A stretch of 64,000 nucleotides of DNA from Jeotgalibacillus malaysiensis (GTDB taxonomy: Bacteria; Bacillota; Bacilli; Bacillales; Jeotgalibacillaceae). The stretch lies in the NCBI GenBank assembly GCA_000818095.1, contig CP009416.1:631501-695500 (forward strand), given 5' to 3'. Positions 43,786 to 51,732 of the stretch are shown here, in pieces (the stretch's first letter is position 1; every line of letters starts with the position of its first letter). A program made the position numbers and the translations under genes. Under the pieces are notes generated by a model. The model made no database searches and was not told where the DNA came from. It worked only from the letters and a program-made list of their open reading frames with translations.

Positions 43786-44499
43786 TTATTCTTTGATCAG
43801 ACAGCAGGTCCGGCAGTTCTTCTTGCCGGGCAGCATGTATTTATAACAGCAGGTGCTTCTGACGCGTGCATCCTCAAGCTGTCGTTTTGCTTTAAAATGC
43901 TCCAGATGTGTAAATGGATTCGGCTCATCGCCACCGAAGAAATCCTCTGAGACGATTTGTTCCCAGTGAGTGTCCCAATCATGTTGTTCAAGACCTTTTA
44001 ATTCCGGGGCCAGACTTTTATAGAACCATCTGAGGTAAATAAAGAAATTCTCCCACAGCACGATCTGCTTTACTTTTCCGGCTTTTTCAACGGACTCGAT
44101 CAATGGCTTCACCCAGCCTGTATACAGTCTGCGGAGAAGTTCATCCCACTCCGGCTGGTCATCATACGATTGAATACCGCTCAAATGCACGCCGATCTGA
44201 AAAGGGGCATCCTGATCGTGGACAAGCCTGACATCTGAAGATGATAGATCCCAGGCTGCCCCGCTTTTATAGTGGGCAAGCAAGACGCTGACCAATGTAA
44301 AAGCTGTACGTTTCATGGAGAGAGAGCCTGCTACCATGAGCCTTGGTGCATCCTGCAGCCGCTGAATATAAGCAAGATCATCTGCTGCGGTTTCTGTTTC
44401 GAGCCATTCTGAAAGCTTCCATTCCGTGCCAAGTGCTGTCTCAGCGAATCTGACTGGAAAGGCATCTTCAATATATGAGAAAAGTTCCTGCTGATTCAT
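43786..44499 (-). CDS. FhuF-like ferric siderophore reductase
   Basis: 237 residues. The C-terminus carries the 2Fe-2S ligand pattern CC-x10-C-x2-C (CCYKYMLPGKKNCRTC), the hallmark of FhuF-type reductases that release iron from hydroxamate siderophores in the cytosol. Its ATG overlaps the stop of the upstream permease gene. Completes the uptake-and-release operon. Confidence 0.82.
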   Translation of the reverse strand: MNQQELFSYIEDAFPVRFAETALGTEWKLSEWLETETAADDLAYIQRLQDAPRLMVAGSLSMKRTAFTLVSVLLAHYKSGAAWDLSSSDVRLVHDQDAPFQIGVHLSGIQSYDDQPEWDELLRRLYTGWVKPLIESVEKAGKVKQIVLWENFFIYLRWFYKSLAPELKGLEQHDWDTHWEQIVSEDFFGGDEPNPFTHLEHFKAKRQLEDARVRSTCCYKYMLPGKKNCRTCCLIKE

Positions 44500-45557
44500 T
44501 ATTTTTTGCCCCTTTCTTTAAATAAAAGATAGATAAAGTAAGGTGCACCAATTGCAGCAGTAAATACCCCTGCCGGAATTTCAAGTGGTGCAGCAATTAA
44601 ACGTCCCATTAAATCAGCCAGCATCACAAGTCCTGCTCCAATCAATGCTGACATTGGAATCAGAGAACCAAATGATGAGCCGATCAACTTTCTCGCAAGG
44701 TGTGGTGCCATTAGACCGACAAATCCAATCCCACCCGCAAATGCAACAGAACCTCCGACAAGACCGGTGCTGATCAGTAAAATCAGGATCCGCTGTCTTG
44801 ATACGATTGAGCCCATTGACGTACTGATATCATCTCCAAGCTCAAGCAGGTTCAGGTGTCGTGCCATCAGAAGTGCTGCGAGAAACAGAACAGTAACCCA
44901 CGGAAGCAGAATCCATACCTGACTCCACGTTGATCCATTGACTGAACCCGTAATCCAGATATTCGCCTGACTCGCCCGGTAAATCGGTCCAATCAGCATC
45001 AGCATCGTAGTGACCGCATTTGCAAAAAGGGATAAGCCAATTCCGATCAGGACAAGCCTGATTGGTGACAGGCCATTTTTCCATGAAAAGATATACACCA
45101 GAACAGCTGCGATCAATGCACCTGCAAAAGCTGCAACCGGCAGCCATTGAATTGAAACTGACAGCGCGCCGTTTGAGTCACTGAATAGAACGAGGAAACC
45201 GACAACAAATACACTCGCGCCTCCTGAGATCCCGATGACATCCGGTGAAGCAAGCGGATTTCTTACCATTCCCTGCAGCATTGCACCGGCAACTGCCAGC
45301 GCAACCCCAACCAAGAGGGCAATCAGTACACGCGGAAGTCTGAACTCACGAATGACCAGTTCATTCAGCGGCTCACCCAGCCCTAAAAATACTTTAATAA
45401 TCTCAATTGGTGAGACCCATACCTCACCTAATCCAAGACTGACGAGAAAAGCGCCAACCACTACAAGTAGTGCAATCAAGACACTAAGTAAAGTCCGCTG
45501 GTCAAATAGAAAGGAGGGTCCTTTTTTACCGAAGCGCACAGATTTAAAACGGCTCAT
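44499..45557 (-). CDS. iron-siderophore ABC permease (FecCD family), second subunit
   Basis: 352 residues, about nine to ten helices. FecCD blocks EFRLPRVLIALLVG, GMVRNPLASPDVIG and FVGLMAPHLARKL. Heterodimer partner of the following (upstream) gene, with a 4-base ATGA overlap. YfhA-like by context. Confidence 0.9.
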   Translation of the reverse strand: MSRFKSVRFGKKGPSFLFDQRTLLSVLIALLVVVGAFLVSLGLGEVWVSPIEIIKVFLGLGEPLNELVIREFRLPRVLIALLVGVALAVAGAMLQGMVRNPLASPDVIGISGGASVFVVGFLVLFSDSNGALSVSIQWLPVAAFAGALIAAVLVYIFSWKNGLSPIRLVLIGIGLSLFANAVTTMLMLIGPIYRASQANIWITGSVNGSTWSQVWILLPWVTVLFLAALLMARHLNLLELGDDISTSMGSIVSRQRILILLISTGLVGGSVAFAGGIGFVGLMAPHLARKLIGSSFGSLIPMSALIGAGLVMLADLMGRLIAAPLEIPAGVFTAAIGAPYFIYLLFKERGKK

Positions 45558-46555
45558 TGTGACGACCCCACCTTTCTTGCAATATAAATAAAGATTGGTG
45601 TACCAATGATTGCGGTCATCACGCCAACAGGGATTTCCTGCGGCATAATGACATATCTCGCTGCAATATCAGCTGCAAGCAGCAGGTTCGCGCCAAGCAG
45701 TGCAGACATCGGCAGCAGCACTCTATGGTCAACCCCAATCCACTTTCTCGCTAAATGGGGAATCATAATCCCGATAAATCCAATCGGCCCGGCAACTGAA
45801 ACTGCACCACCCGCGAGCAGGACAACAATTACACCGATCCAGATCTTCAATGGACCCGTTTTTACTCCAAGTCCATTTGCCACATCATCACCCATAGCAA
45901 GGATATTAAAGGCTCTTGAAAAGATGAGGGCAATGGTAAATCCGGCCGCCAGATAAGGCAGTGCGGTCTGAAGCAAAGCAAGATCGCGCCCCTGAACCGA
46001 GCCTGCAAGCCAGAACATCACCGATTCAAGTGCAGATTCATTTAACACTAAAAGCCCCTGAGTAATAGAAGCGAACAGTGCTGATAAAGCGGCGCCGGCA
46101 AGCGTCAGCTGAAGAGGGGATAGCCCTCGCTGGTCAAGTGATCCAAGTCCGAATACCGCAATGATCGCAACAGCCGCGCCGATAAATGCCAACAGCGCAA
46201 AGCCGTGAAGTGAACTGATATTTAACACCGTTACGCCAATCACAACAGCCAGGCCCGCTCCTGCATTTACACCAAAAATACTCGGTGAAGCAAGCGGATT
46301 TTTAGTCAGCGTCTGCATCAGTACACCCGATACAGCAAGTGCAGCCCCGACAGCAGCCGCAATTAATGCTCTTGGGATGCGGACGTTTTGTATAATTAAA
46401 TGCGCATTTGAACCGTCAAAGTCAGTAAAAGACTGAATGATCTGCTGCATTGAAGTCTCCTGATAGCCAAACCTTACACTGGCAAATAACAGCAGCAGCA
46501 TCGCAATAAATGCGCCAAAAATTGAAAAGAACGTAAAGCTTTTTGAAGATTTCAT
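45554..46555 (-). CDS. iron-siderophore ABC permease (FecCD family), first subunit
   Basis: 333 residues. VRIPRALIAAAVG, LTKNPLASPSIFG, FIGIMIPHLARKW. YfiZ-like by context. First gene of the minus-strand operon, divergent from the binding protein. No ATPase gene is in this cluster; B. subtilis YfiYZ-YfhA also lacks one and borrows YusV. Confidence 0.9.
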   Translation of the reverse strand: MKSSKSFTFFSIFGAFIAMLLLLFASVRFGYQETSMQQIIQSFTDFDGSNAHLIIQNVRIPRALIAAAVGAALAVSGVLMQTLTKNPLASPSIFGVNAGAGLAVVIGVTVLNISSLHGFALLAFIGAAVAIIAVFGLGSLDQRGLSPLQLTLAGAALSALFASITQGLLVLNESALESVMFWLAGSVQGRDLALLQTALPYLAAGFTIALIFSRAFNILAMGDDVANGLGVKTGPLKIWIGVIVVLLAGGAVSVAGPIGFIGIMIPHLARKWIGVDHRVLLPMSALLGANLLLAADIAARYVIMPQEIPVGVMTAIIGTPIFIYIARKVGSSQ

Positions 46556-46608
46556 ATTAATAGATCCTTCCTGCGGACAATTAGGTCTATTATAACGAAA
46601 AATCAGTT

Positions 46609-46629
46609 AAATGAAAACGGTTTTCATTT
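46609..46629. promoter_or_regulatory. 21-bp near-perfect palindrome in the divergent siderophore promoter region
   Basis: AAATGAAAAC-G-GTTTTCATTT. Its centre matches the Fur 7-1-7 consensus TGATAATNATTATCA at 11 of 15 positions. Placed near the permease promoter (TATAAT-like TTATAA on the minus strand nearby). Confidence 0.55.
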
Positions 46630-46634
46630 AGCGG

Positions 46635-46688
46635 TTGACACTGAAGCCCCAGTTGATTATGCTTAAAATGTAGTGAGAATCATTATCA
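46635..46688 (+). promoter_or_regulatory. promoter and Fur box of the siderophore-binding protein gene
   Basis: TTGACA (46635-46640), 17 bases, TATGCT (46658-46663). Downstream TGAGAATCATTATCA (46674-46688) matches the Fur 7-1-7 consensus at 14 of 15 positions. Iron repression is strongly implied. Confidence 0.82.
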
Positions 46689-46714
46689 ATATTCATATAT
46701 AGGGAGAGTCGGAA

Positions 46715-47683
46715 ATGAAAAAGTTCAGTTTACTATTACTCATCATGAGTGTAGCAGCACTGATCCTCGCAGCATGCGGCGGTTCATCTGAATCAGCAGA
46801 TGAAGAGCCAGCTGACAGCGGGGAAGCTGCAGAAACATATACAGTAGAACATGCAATGGGAACAGCAGAAATTGAAGGCACGCCTGAAAAAGTCGTGATC
46901 CTGACAAACGAAGGAACAGAAGCACTCCTTTCAATGGGCGTAACACCTGCAGGCGCTGTGCAGTCATGGACTGGTGACCCTTGGTATGACCACATCTCTG
47001 ATCAAATGGAAGGCGTAGAAGTGGTTGGAACAGAAAGTGAAGTAAATGTAGAAGCGATTGCTGCACTTGAGCCGGACCTGATCATCGGTACAAAGCTTCG
47101 TCAGGAAGCAGTCTATGAGCAGCTTGAAGCCATTGCACCAACCGTTATGTCAGAGACGCTAAAAGGTGACTGGCAGGAAAACTTTGAACTGTACGCTGAA
47201 GCACTGAACATGAGTGAAGAAGGCGAGCAGGTCATGGCAGACTTCGATACACGCGTTGAAGAACTAAGCGGTCAGCTTGAAGAAGGCGGCCACCTCGAAA
47301 AAGAAATCTCAATGGTTCGTTTCCTCGCAGGAGACACGCGTATCTACCATAAAGATTCATTCTCGGGTATCATCCTTGATCAGCTTGGATTCGCACGTCC
47401 ACCTGAACAGGACGTCGATGACTTCTCAGAAAACGGCGTCACAAAAGAACGTGTAGAAGCCATGGAAGGTGACGTACTCTTCTACTTCACTTACGAAACA
47501 GGAGACGGTGAAGCCAACCAGAACGCAGAAGACTGGCTGAACGACCCGCTATTCCAGAACCTTGAAGTCGTACAGGAAGGCAACATTCAGGAAGTCAGCG
47601 ACACAATCTGGAACACAGCAGGCGGCGTACTTGCTGCAAATGTAATGCTTGATGACATTGAGGAATATTTTTTAGCTGAATAA
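46715..47683 (+). CDS. siderophore-binding lipoprotein (YfiY-like)
   Basis: 322 residues. Lipobox ILAAC (Cys21), Glu/Asp-rich linker, then a class III periplasmic-binding fold (PEKVVILTNEGTEALLSMGV, VNVEAIAALEPDLII). Resembles B. subtilis YfiY, which binds schizokinen/arthrobactin, and shares its divergent gene arrangement. Ligand inferred. GGGAG ribosome site; a terminator follows. Confidence 0.85.
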   Translation: MKKFSLLLLIMSVAALILAACGGSSESADEEPADSGEAAETYTVEHAMGTAEIEGTPEKVVILTNEGTEALLSMGVTPAGAVQSWTGDPWYDHISDQMEGVEVVGTESEVNVEAIAALEPDLIIGTKLRQEAVYEQLEAIAPTVMSETLKGDWQENFELYAEALNMSEEGEQVMADFDTRVEELSGQLEEGGHLEKEISMVRFLAGDTRIYHKDSFSGIILDQLGFARPPEQDVDDFSENGVTKERVEAMEGDVLFYFTYETGDGEANQNAEDWLNDPLFQNLEVVQEGNIQEVSDTIWNTAGGVLAANVMLDDIEEYFLAE

Positions 47684-47689
47684 TGATGA

Positions 47690-47720
47690 GGCGCTCTGCT
47701 GCGGCAGGGCGTTTTTTTTG
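47690..47720 (+). terminator. terminator after the siderophore-binding protein gene
   Basis: GGCGCTCTGC / GCAGGGCGTT (with G-U) and T8. Confidence 0.75.
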
Positions 47721-47731
47721 CCGGCACGCTG

Positions 47732-47955
47732 GGGACGGAGTTGTGTGCGCCACTTTTAGAATCATTATCATCATGACACACTGACCTCCGTCCCGGCGTG
47801 AGCCATTTTTAGAATGATTATCGTAATGACACACTGACCTCCGTCCCGGCGTGAGCCATTTTTAGAATCATTATCACAATGACACATTCACCTCCGTCCC
47901 GGCATGAGCCATTTTTATAATAACCATCACAATGGCACACCACACCTCCGTCCCC
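47732..47955. repeat. 53-bp tandem array carrying Fur-box-like words, bounded by inverted ends
   Basis: Fur-like 15-mers begin at 47756, 47809, 47862 and 47915, each exactly 53 bases apart; they match TGATAATNATTATCA at 13, 12, 13 and 12 of 15. Units also share CCTCCGTCCCGGCRTGAGCC and AATGACACA. The array is bounded by GGGGACGGAG (47732) and CTCCGTCCCC (ending 47955). It fills the gap downstream of the siderophore-binding gene. Confidence 0.8.
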
Positions 47956-47987
47956 GCTGCACCGCCCAAAATAAAACACCTCCAAAT

Positions 47988-48014
47988 GTTTTCTATTCCC
48001 CATTTCGTGGAAAT
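47988..48014 (+). promoter_or_regulatory. possible sigma-B promoter of the general stress protein gene
   Basis: GTTTTC (47988-47993), 15 bases, GGAAAT (48009-48014), close to GTTTAA-N12-15-GGGWAW. Fits the stress-protein family of the gene it precedes. Confidence 0.5.
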
Positions 48015-48049
48015 ATTAATACCATGACCGATAAAAGGAGTGGAGTTTT

Positions 48050-48475
48050 ATGAATCAGCAGGAATTGAAGGATCATATTTTGAGTGTGTTTGAAAATAAT
48101 AAGACGGGGACGCTTGCGACGGTGAAGGATAATCGTCCGCATTCGCGTTATATGACTTTTTATAATGAGGGGTATGTGCTGCATACGCCGACGAGTGTTG
48201 ATACGCATAAGGCGGATGAGGTGGATGAGAATCCGTTTGTGCATGTGCTGCTTGGTTATGAGGGAGACGGCTATGCTGATACTTATGTAGAGGTTGCAGG
48301 GACGGCTGTGATCCGTGATTCTAAGGAGATTAAGGAAAAGCTTTGGAATGACCGTTTTAAAAACTGGTTTGAAGGGCCGGATGATCCGAAGTATGTGGTG
48401 CTTGAGATTGAACCGACATCGATTCGCCTGATGAATTCAGGAGAAGAGCCGCAGTCGCTTGATCTGGATAAATAA
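48050..48475 (+). CDS. pyridoxamine 5'-phosphate oxidase-fold general stress protein (YdaG-like)
   Basis: 141 residues, flavin-binding split-barrel. TGTLATVKDNRPHSRYMTFY near the N-terminus and DDPKYVVLEIEPTSIRL near the end match general stress protein 26 types. AAAGGAG ribosome site. The coding strand uses more G-ending codons than its neighbours, though not enough to claim transfer. Confidence 0.82.
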   Translation: MNQQELKDHILSVFENNKTGTLATVKDNRPHSRYMTFYNEGYVLHTPTSVDTHKADEVDENPFVHVLLGYEGDGYADTYVEVAGTAVIRDSKEIKEKLWNDRFKNWFEGPDDPKYVVLEIEPTSIRLMNSGEEPQSLDLDK

Positions 48476-48479
48476 AAGC

Positions 48480-48519
48480 AGGCTCTAATCGTCTTTTTGG
48501 CGGTTAGAGCCTTTTTTTT
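48480..48519. terminator. bidirectional terminator shared by the stress protein and a 42-residue gene
   Basis: AGGCTCTAA-CG / CG-TTAGAGCCT and T8. The minus-strand gene's TAG stop is inside the stem. Confidence 0.8.
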
Positions 48520-48613
48520 GTAACAGGAGCATGATGATAATGCCAAAGCTGATGATAAATAAAATGCCAACGCCAAACAGCACCTGAAATACCCAATCGA
48601 GTGCATTTTCCAT
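48485..48613 (-). CDS. 42-residue single-pass membrane protein
   Basis: Begins MENALDWVFQVLFGVG, one transmembrane helix (about 8-31) and a charged C-tail ending KKGSNRQKDD. GGGAGGG ribosome site 7 bases upstream. Family not recognised. Its stop lies in the shared terminator. Confidence 0.6.
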   Translation of the reverse strand: MENALDWVFQVLFGVGILFIISFGIIIMLLLQKKGSNRQKDD

Positions 48614-48697
48614 TTTCAGCCCTCCCATAATGTGAAATTTCCTTCTAATTCTAATATAATGAGAGGAGATGTGAAAGCAGAACGGGAGGCGTACATA

Positions 48698-49156
48698 ATG
48701 AATTGGAAAGTGAATCGTTTTGATGAGCTGACGGCACGGGAACTGCACGATATTTTAAAAGCACGCGTTGATATTTTCGTGGTAGAGCAGAATTGTGCTT
48801 ATCATGAGGTGGATGGGTATGATCCGGAGTCCTTACATCTTCAGCTGATGATTGATGGGAAGCTTGCTGCTTATGCGAGGCTGATGAAAGCGGGTACGAA
48901 GTATAATAAAGCTTCTATTGGAAGAATCATTGTGCTGGAGGAATTCAGGAGCCGGCAGCTTGGCCGTCAGCTCGTGCAAAAGGCGATTGATGTGATGAAG
49001 GAGTGGGGAACGGAAGAGATTATGCTTCAGGGCCAGACGTATTTAAGAGACTTCTACCGTTCGTTCGGCTTTGAGGAAGTGTCCGCAGAATACCTTGATG
49101 ACGGCATTCCACACGTGGACATGCTGCTGAACGTAAATTCCACAGAAAAGGGTTGA
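48698..49156 (+). CDS. ElaA-like GNAT acetyltransferase
   Basis: 152 residues. N-terminal ELHDILKARVDIFVVEQNC and the acetyl-CoA loop RSRQLGRQLVQKA (about 89-101), then QGQTYLRDFYRSFGFE. ElaA family; acceptor unknown. CGGGAGG before ATG 48698. Confidence 0.85.
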   Translation: MNWKVNRFDELTARELHDILKARVDIFVVEQNCAYHEVDGYDPESLHLQLMIDGKLAAYARLMKAGTKYNKASIGRIIVLEEFRSRQLGRQLVQKAIDVMKEWGTEEIMLQGQTYLRDFYRSFGFEEVSAEYLDDGIPHVDMLLNVNSTEKG

Positions 49157-49161
49157 GATCA

Positions 49162-49323
49162 ATGAGTGGTAAAAAAAGTGTAATTGCGATTGTTGCACTG
49201 GTCGTTGTAATGATCGTCCTGATTTTTATTCTGATGCTTAATTTTGATCCGGAACAATATGCTGTATCAGCCCAGGCACTGAGTGTGACGGCTGAAAATA
49301 AAAACCTCCTGTCAGGAAGCTGA
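49162..49323 (+). CDS. 53-residue single-pass membrane protein
   Basis: MSGKKSVIAIVALVVV start, one long hydrophobic helix (about 6-27), then a polar tail ending NKNLLSGS. Starts six bases after the acetyltransferase stop, with GGGTTGAGATC as a weak ribosome site, so probably coupled. The last codons and the TGA lie inside the terminator stem at 49301-49334. No family recognised. Confidence 0.5.
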   Translation: MSGKKSVIAIVALVVVMIVLIFILMLNFDPEQYAVSAQALSVTAENKNLLSGS

Positions 49324-49336
49324 CAGGAGGTTTTTC
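49301..49336 (+). terminator. terminator overlapping the 53-residue gene's stop
   Basis: Perfect 14-bp stem AAAACCTCCTGTCA / TGACAGGAGGTTTT plus T. Confidence 0.88.
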
Positions 49337-49366
49337 ATATAGACAGCGGCTGCTGCTATGTCATGA

Positions 49367-49558
49367 TTAAGCGTTTTCTACTACTTTATAATTTTCGTGC
49401 GAAACAACTGTGAAGTTTGTACCGTAATCTAAAAGTAAAGCGTCCTCTTCTGATATACTTACAATCACAGATCGTTCGAGAATTTTTGTTACTTCGCCGG
49501 TAATATCAAAACCGTGGCGTGTAAATTTAACTTTCTGTCCTACATTAGCCTGTGTCAT
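49367..49558 (-). CDS. DUF2187-family protein (YkvS-like)
   Basis: 63 residues, KOW-like small beta protein: VGQKVKFTRHGFDITGEVTKI and TVVSHENYKVVE match the YkvS/DUF2187 pattern. Cytosolic, function unknown. ATG at 49558 behind GGGGTG; the frame continues upstream without a site. Confidence 0.82.
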   Translation of the reverse strand: MTQANVGQKVKFTRHGFDITGEVTKILERSVIVSISEEDALLLDYGTNFTVVSHENYKVVENA

Positions 49559-49809
49559 ATCAGCACCCCATATTCTTAAAAAATAATTTGTAACGGACTG
49601 CACCCTATTATACATTAGCTGAGCCGTTTCTTTAAATCCTACGTCCATTTATTAGCTATATACCCCATTAGTACTTATGTATTCTACTATAAATAGTCCG
49701 AAATAGGGTGAAATTTCTGTAATTTTGCAAAAAAATCGCTATCACTTACGATTGAACGGTCAGTCTGATAGAATAAACGATAGCTGATTTAAAGCGGAGG
49801 CCTGTTTGT

Positions 49810-50271
49810 ATGAAAAGTAAACGATCTTTCTGGTTCACAGCCGGGGGATACAGCATTATTATCCTGCTGATGACTTTAGCAGTGACGCTGAATATTTATC
49901 CTGGCGGCTATGGCTATATTTATGATGAAACTACACAGCAATTAACGCTTGAGCGGGGTACGTTTGTAAAAGAAGATGTAACTGTTGAGGTAAACGACGA
50001 TAATACGCTAACCTATCTGCTCTATCAGGATGAAGTGAATCGTGCAATCCAGTCATGGGTCCTGTCACTGACGCTTGGAATTTTTGCAGTCTATCTGCTG
50101 CAGCGCGTCATCCCGACCTTTCAAAAGAGGAAGGAAGAGGGGTACAGGGTAAAGGATATTCTATACGCAGTGCTGCTGCTGATCTCACTTATCATGATGG
50201 TGCTGTTGCTGACATCATTAAGTGGAAGTATGCAATATCTGGAGCAGGTGTTTAATACTGCAGCTTCATAA
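49810..50271 (+). CDS. three-helix membrane protein of unknown function
   Basis: 153 residues. Transmembrane helices near 10-28, 83-100 and 115-137, with an extracellular loop (30-75) containing YPGGYGYIYDETTQQLT. Family not recognised. GGAGG ribosome site (GCGGAGGCC). A terminator follows. Confidence 0.65.
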   Translation: MKSKRSFWFTAGGYSIIILLMTLAVTLNIYPGGYGYIYDETTQQLTLERGTFVKEDVTVEVNDDNTLTYLLYQDEVNRAIQSWVLSLTLGIFAVYLLQRVIPTFQKRKEEGYRVKDILYAVLLLISLIMMVLLLTSLSGSMQYLEQVFNTAAS

Positions 50272-50298
50272 AATCCCGCCTTGTGCGGGATTTTTTGT
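50271..50298 (+). terminator. intrinsic terminator
   Basis: AAATCCCGC / GCGGGATTT with T4. The 220 bases after it show no convincing gene. Confidence 0.8.
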
Positions 50299-50519
50299 AG
50301 GGCAGCCGGGGGCATGTTTTTGGAGGACTTGATATATGAGTGGGAATTGGCTCAGCGCCGGCGTTAATCGTTACACCGCCCGCACGAATTGATTCATCCA
50401 CAACGATAATTGAGCGCACGCCGCAGACAGCACCAATCAAAAAACACGATAAAAGAAATGAATTTTCTGACAAGTTATGATAGGATTAGACTATCTTGTA
50501 GAGCAAAGCAGGTGAATGA

Positions 50520-50789
50520 ATGCGTAAAAAAAGAAGCAGATCTTCAGGCGAAGGGCTCATAAATCTTACATTCACGATCATTTACATCGGTTACTGGTGG
50601 TTTATCCTGCAGGAGATTTTCAAGGGAGAGTCTCATTTTATTTACATAAGCATTATTCCATTTATCGGGCTGATGTTCCTGCACTCTCTTGCCACGAAAT
50701 GGCACGAGCGCCGCAAGGAAAAGCAGCTTGTACTAAGCGTTGAAAAAAGCATTGCGAGATACAAGGACCGGATCAGACCCGGTGCATAA
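50520..50789 (+). CDS. two-helix membrane protein of unknown function
   Basis: 89 residues. Basic N-terminus (MRKKRSRSSGEG), helices near 12-32 and 40-57, basic C-tail (WHERRKEKQ). Not recognised. GCAGGTG ribosome site. Two terminator hairpins follow. Confidence 0.6.
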   Translation: MRKKRSRSSGEGLINLTFTIIYIGYWWFILQEIFKGESHFIYISIIPFIGLMFLHSLATKWHERRKEKQLVLSVEKSIARYKDRIRPGA

Positions 50790-50881
50790 AACTGCCGAAT
50801 GAGCCCGGCGGTTTTTTGTTGCTTTGAATCGAATGTATCCAATTAAAAAAGCGGCGCTGCATACCCGCAGCGCCGCTTTTT
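50788..50881. terminator. two consecutive terminators
   Basis: AACTGCCG / CGGCGGTT with T6 (50788-50817), then a perfect AAAAAGCGGCGCTGC / GCAGCGCCGCTTTTT stem (50846-50881) serving both directions. Confidence 0.82.
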
Positions 50882-50889
50882 GTGAGCTA

Positions 50890-51150
50890 TTATCTCGACT
50901 TCACCAGAAGCTGTACAGCTTCATTAATATAAACCGCTGAGTCCTCACCCTTTTCATCAGCATTGCGAAGACACTCCTCTAAGTTGCGTGCCACGATCAG
51001 ACCGATTGTGCGGTCAAGTGCGGTGCGTGTTGCAGAAAGCTGTGTGACTACATCTCTGCAGTCTTTGCCCTCTTCCATCATTCGTAAAATCCCTTTTATC
51101 TGTCCTTCAGCGCGCTTCAGACGATTAATTTGCTGCTTATCATATTCCAT
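50890..51150 (-). CDS. cstR: CstR-type persulfide-sensing repressor (CsoR family)
   Basis: 86 residues, all-helical. Cys31 (GKDCRDVVTQLSA) and Cys60 (NLEEC) are at the two positions used by S. aureus CstR; the copper-site histidine of CsoR is absent. The C-terminus AVQLLVKS matches CstR as well. Senses persulfides and derepresses cst genes; the likely target is the palindrome at 39713-39728. Not linked to that operon. No such palindrome was seen before its own start. Confidence 0.87.
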   Translation of the reverse strand: MEYDKQQINRLKRAEGQIKGILRMMEEGKDCRDVVTQLSATRTALDRTIGLIVARNLEECLRNADEKGEDSAVYINEAVQLLVKSR

Positions 51151-51233
51151 AATAGGATAAACTCCTTTAATTAAAATATTTAACTAATTATATCGTATAA
51201 GGCTACTCGGGATTTGTAAAGAAGGATGCGGTT

Positions 51234-51461
51234 TTACTTTTGAATCGTGAATAGATCTTCAAGCTTATCCGTTAAAAACTGATGGGCGTCTGAGATTCCC
51301 TGATTATAGACTGCGGGAGCGATTTGTTTTAAAAAGAAATCGAGAATCAGCGTTGCTTTCAGCTGACCGATCTCTTCATCATGTTCATTAAAAAAGTAGT
51401 GCTGGATCTGATCTGTCATTTCATGTTTCACTTCTGCACTGAGCGCAAATGGTTCATTCAT
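51234..51461 (-). CDS. DUF2164-family protein
   Basis: 75 residues. HEMTDQIQHYFFNEHDEEIG and ILDFFLKQIAPAVYNQGISDA are DUF2164 hallmarks. Cytosolic, unknown function. Start at 51461 with AGGAGG; upstream in-frame codons run through a terminator. Confidence 0.82.
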   Translation of the reverse strand: MNEPFALSAEVKHEMTDQIQHYFFNEHDEEIGQLKATLILDFFLKQIAPAVYNQGISDAHQFLTDKLEDLFTIQK

Positions 51462-51481
51462 CTGTTTTCCTCCTGAATTGA

Positions 51482-51509
51482 AAAAGATGCCGGGAAAGGC
51501 CGGCATCAC
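51482..51509 (-). terminator. terminator of the Pmp3-like gene
   Basis: GATGCCGG / CCGGCATC, with TTTTTC on the minus strand. Confidence 0.7.
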
Positions 51510-51513
51510 TTTT

Positions 51514-51699
51514 CTAAGATTTTCTCATATATTGCTGCATATCTTTTTTATGCTTTTCATCACGTACAACAATAATTGCATGAATCAGCCCGGGGATATA
51601 ACCCAGGATTGTCAGCAGAATATTCAGCAGAAATGAGCCGAATCTGCCTGTAAATAATACCGCGAGCGGCGGCAGGAATATTGCCAGAATATAAAGCAT
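51514..51699 (-). CDS. YqaE/Pmp3-family membrane protein
   Basis: 61 residues, two transmembrane helices. FLPPLAVLF and LLTILGYIPGLIHAI are the Pmp3 signature. Plasma-membrane proteolipid linked to salt/stress tolerance in the family. Confidence 0.88.
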   Translation of the reverse strand: MLYILAIFLPPLAVLFTGRFGSFLLNILLTILGYIPGLIHAIIVVRDEKHKKDMQQYMRKS

Positions 51700-51732
51700 A
51701 TCATCATCAACCCTTCTCGTTTGTATACAGGA

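Noticed and set aside
50252-50473. 73-codon minus-strand frame with a protein-like stretch (VRSIIVVDESIRAGGV)
   Set aside because: TTG start without a ribosome site, runs through the terminator of the neighbouring gene, and no family recognised; left as unexplained non-coding sequence.
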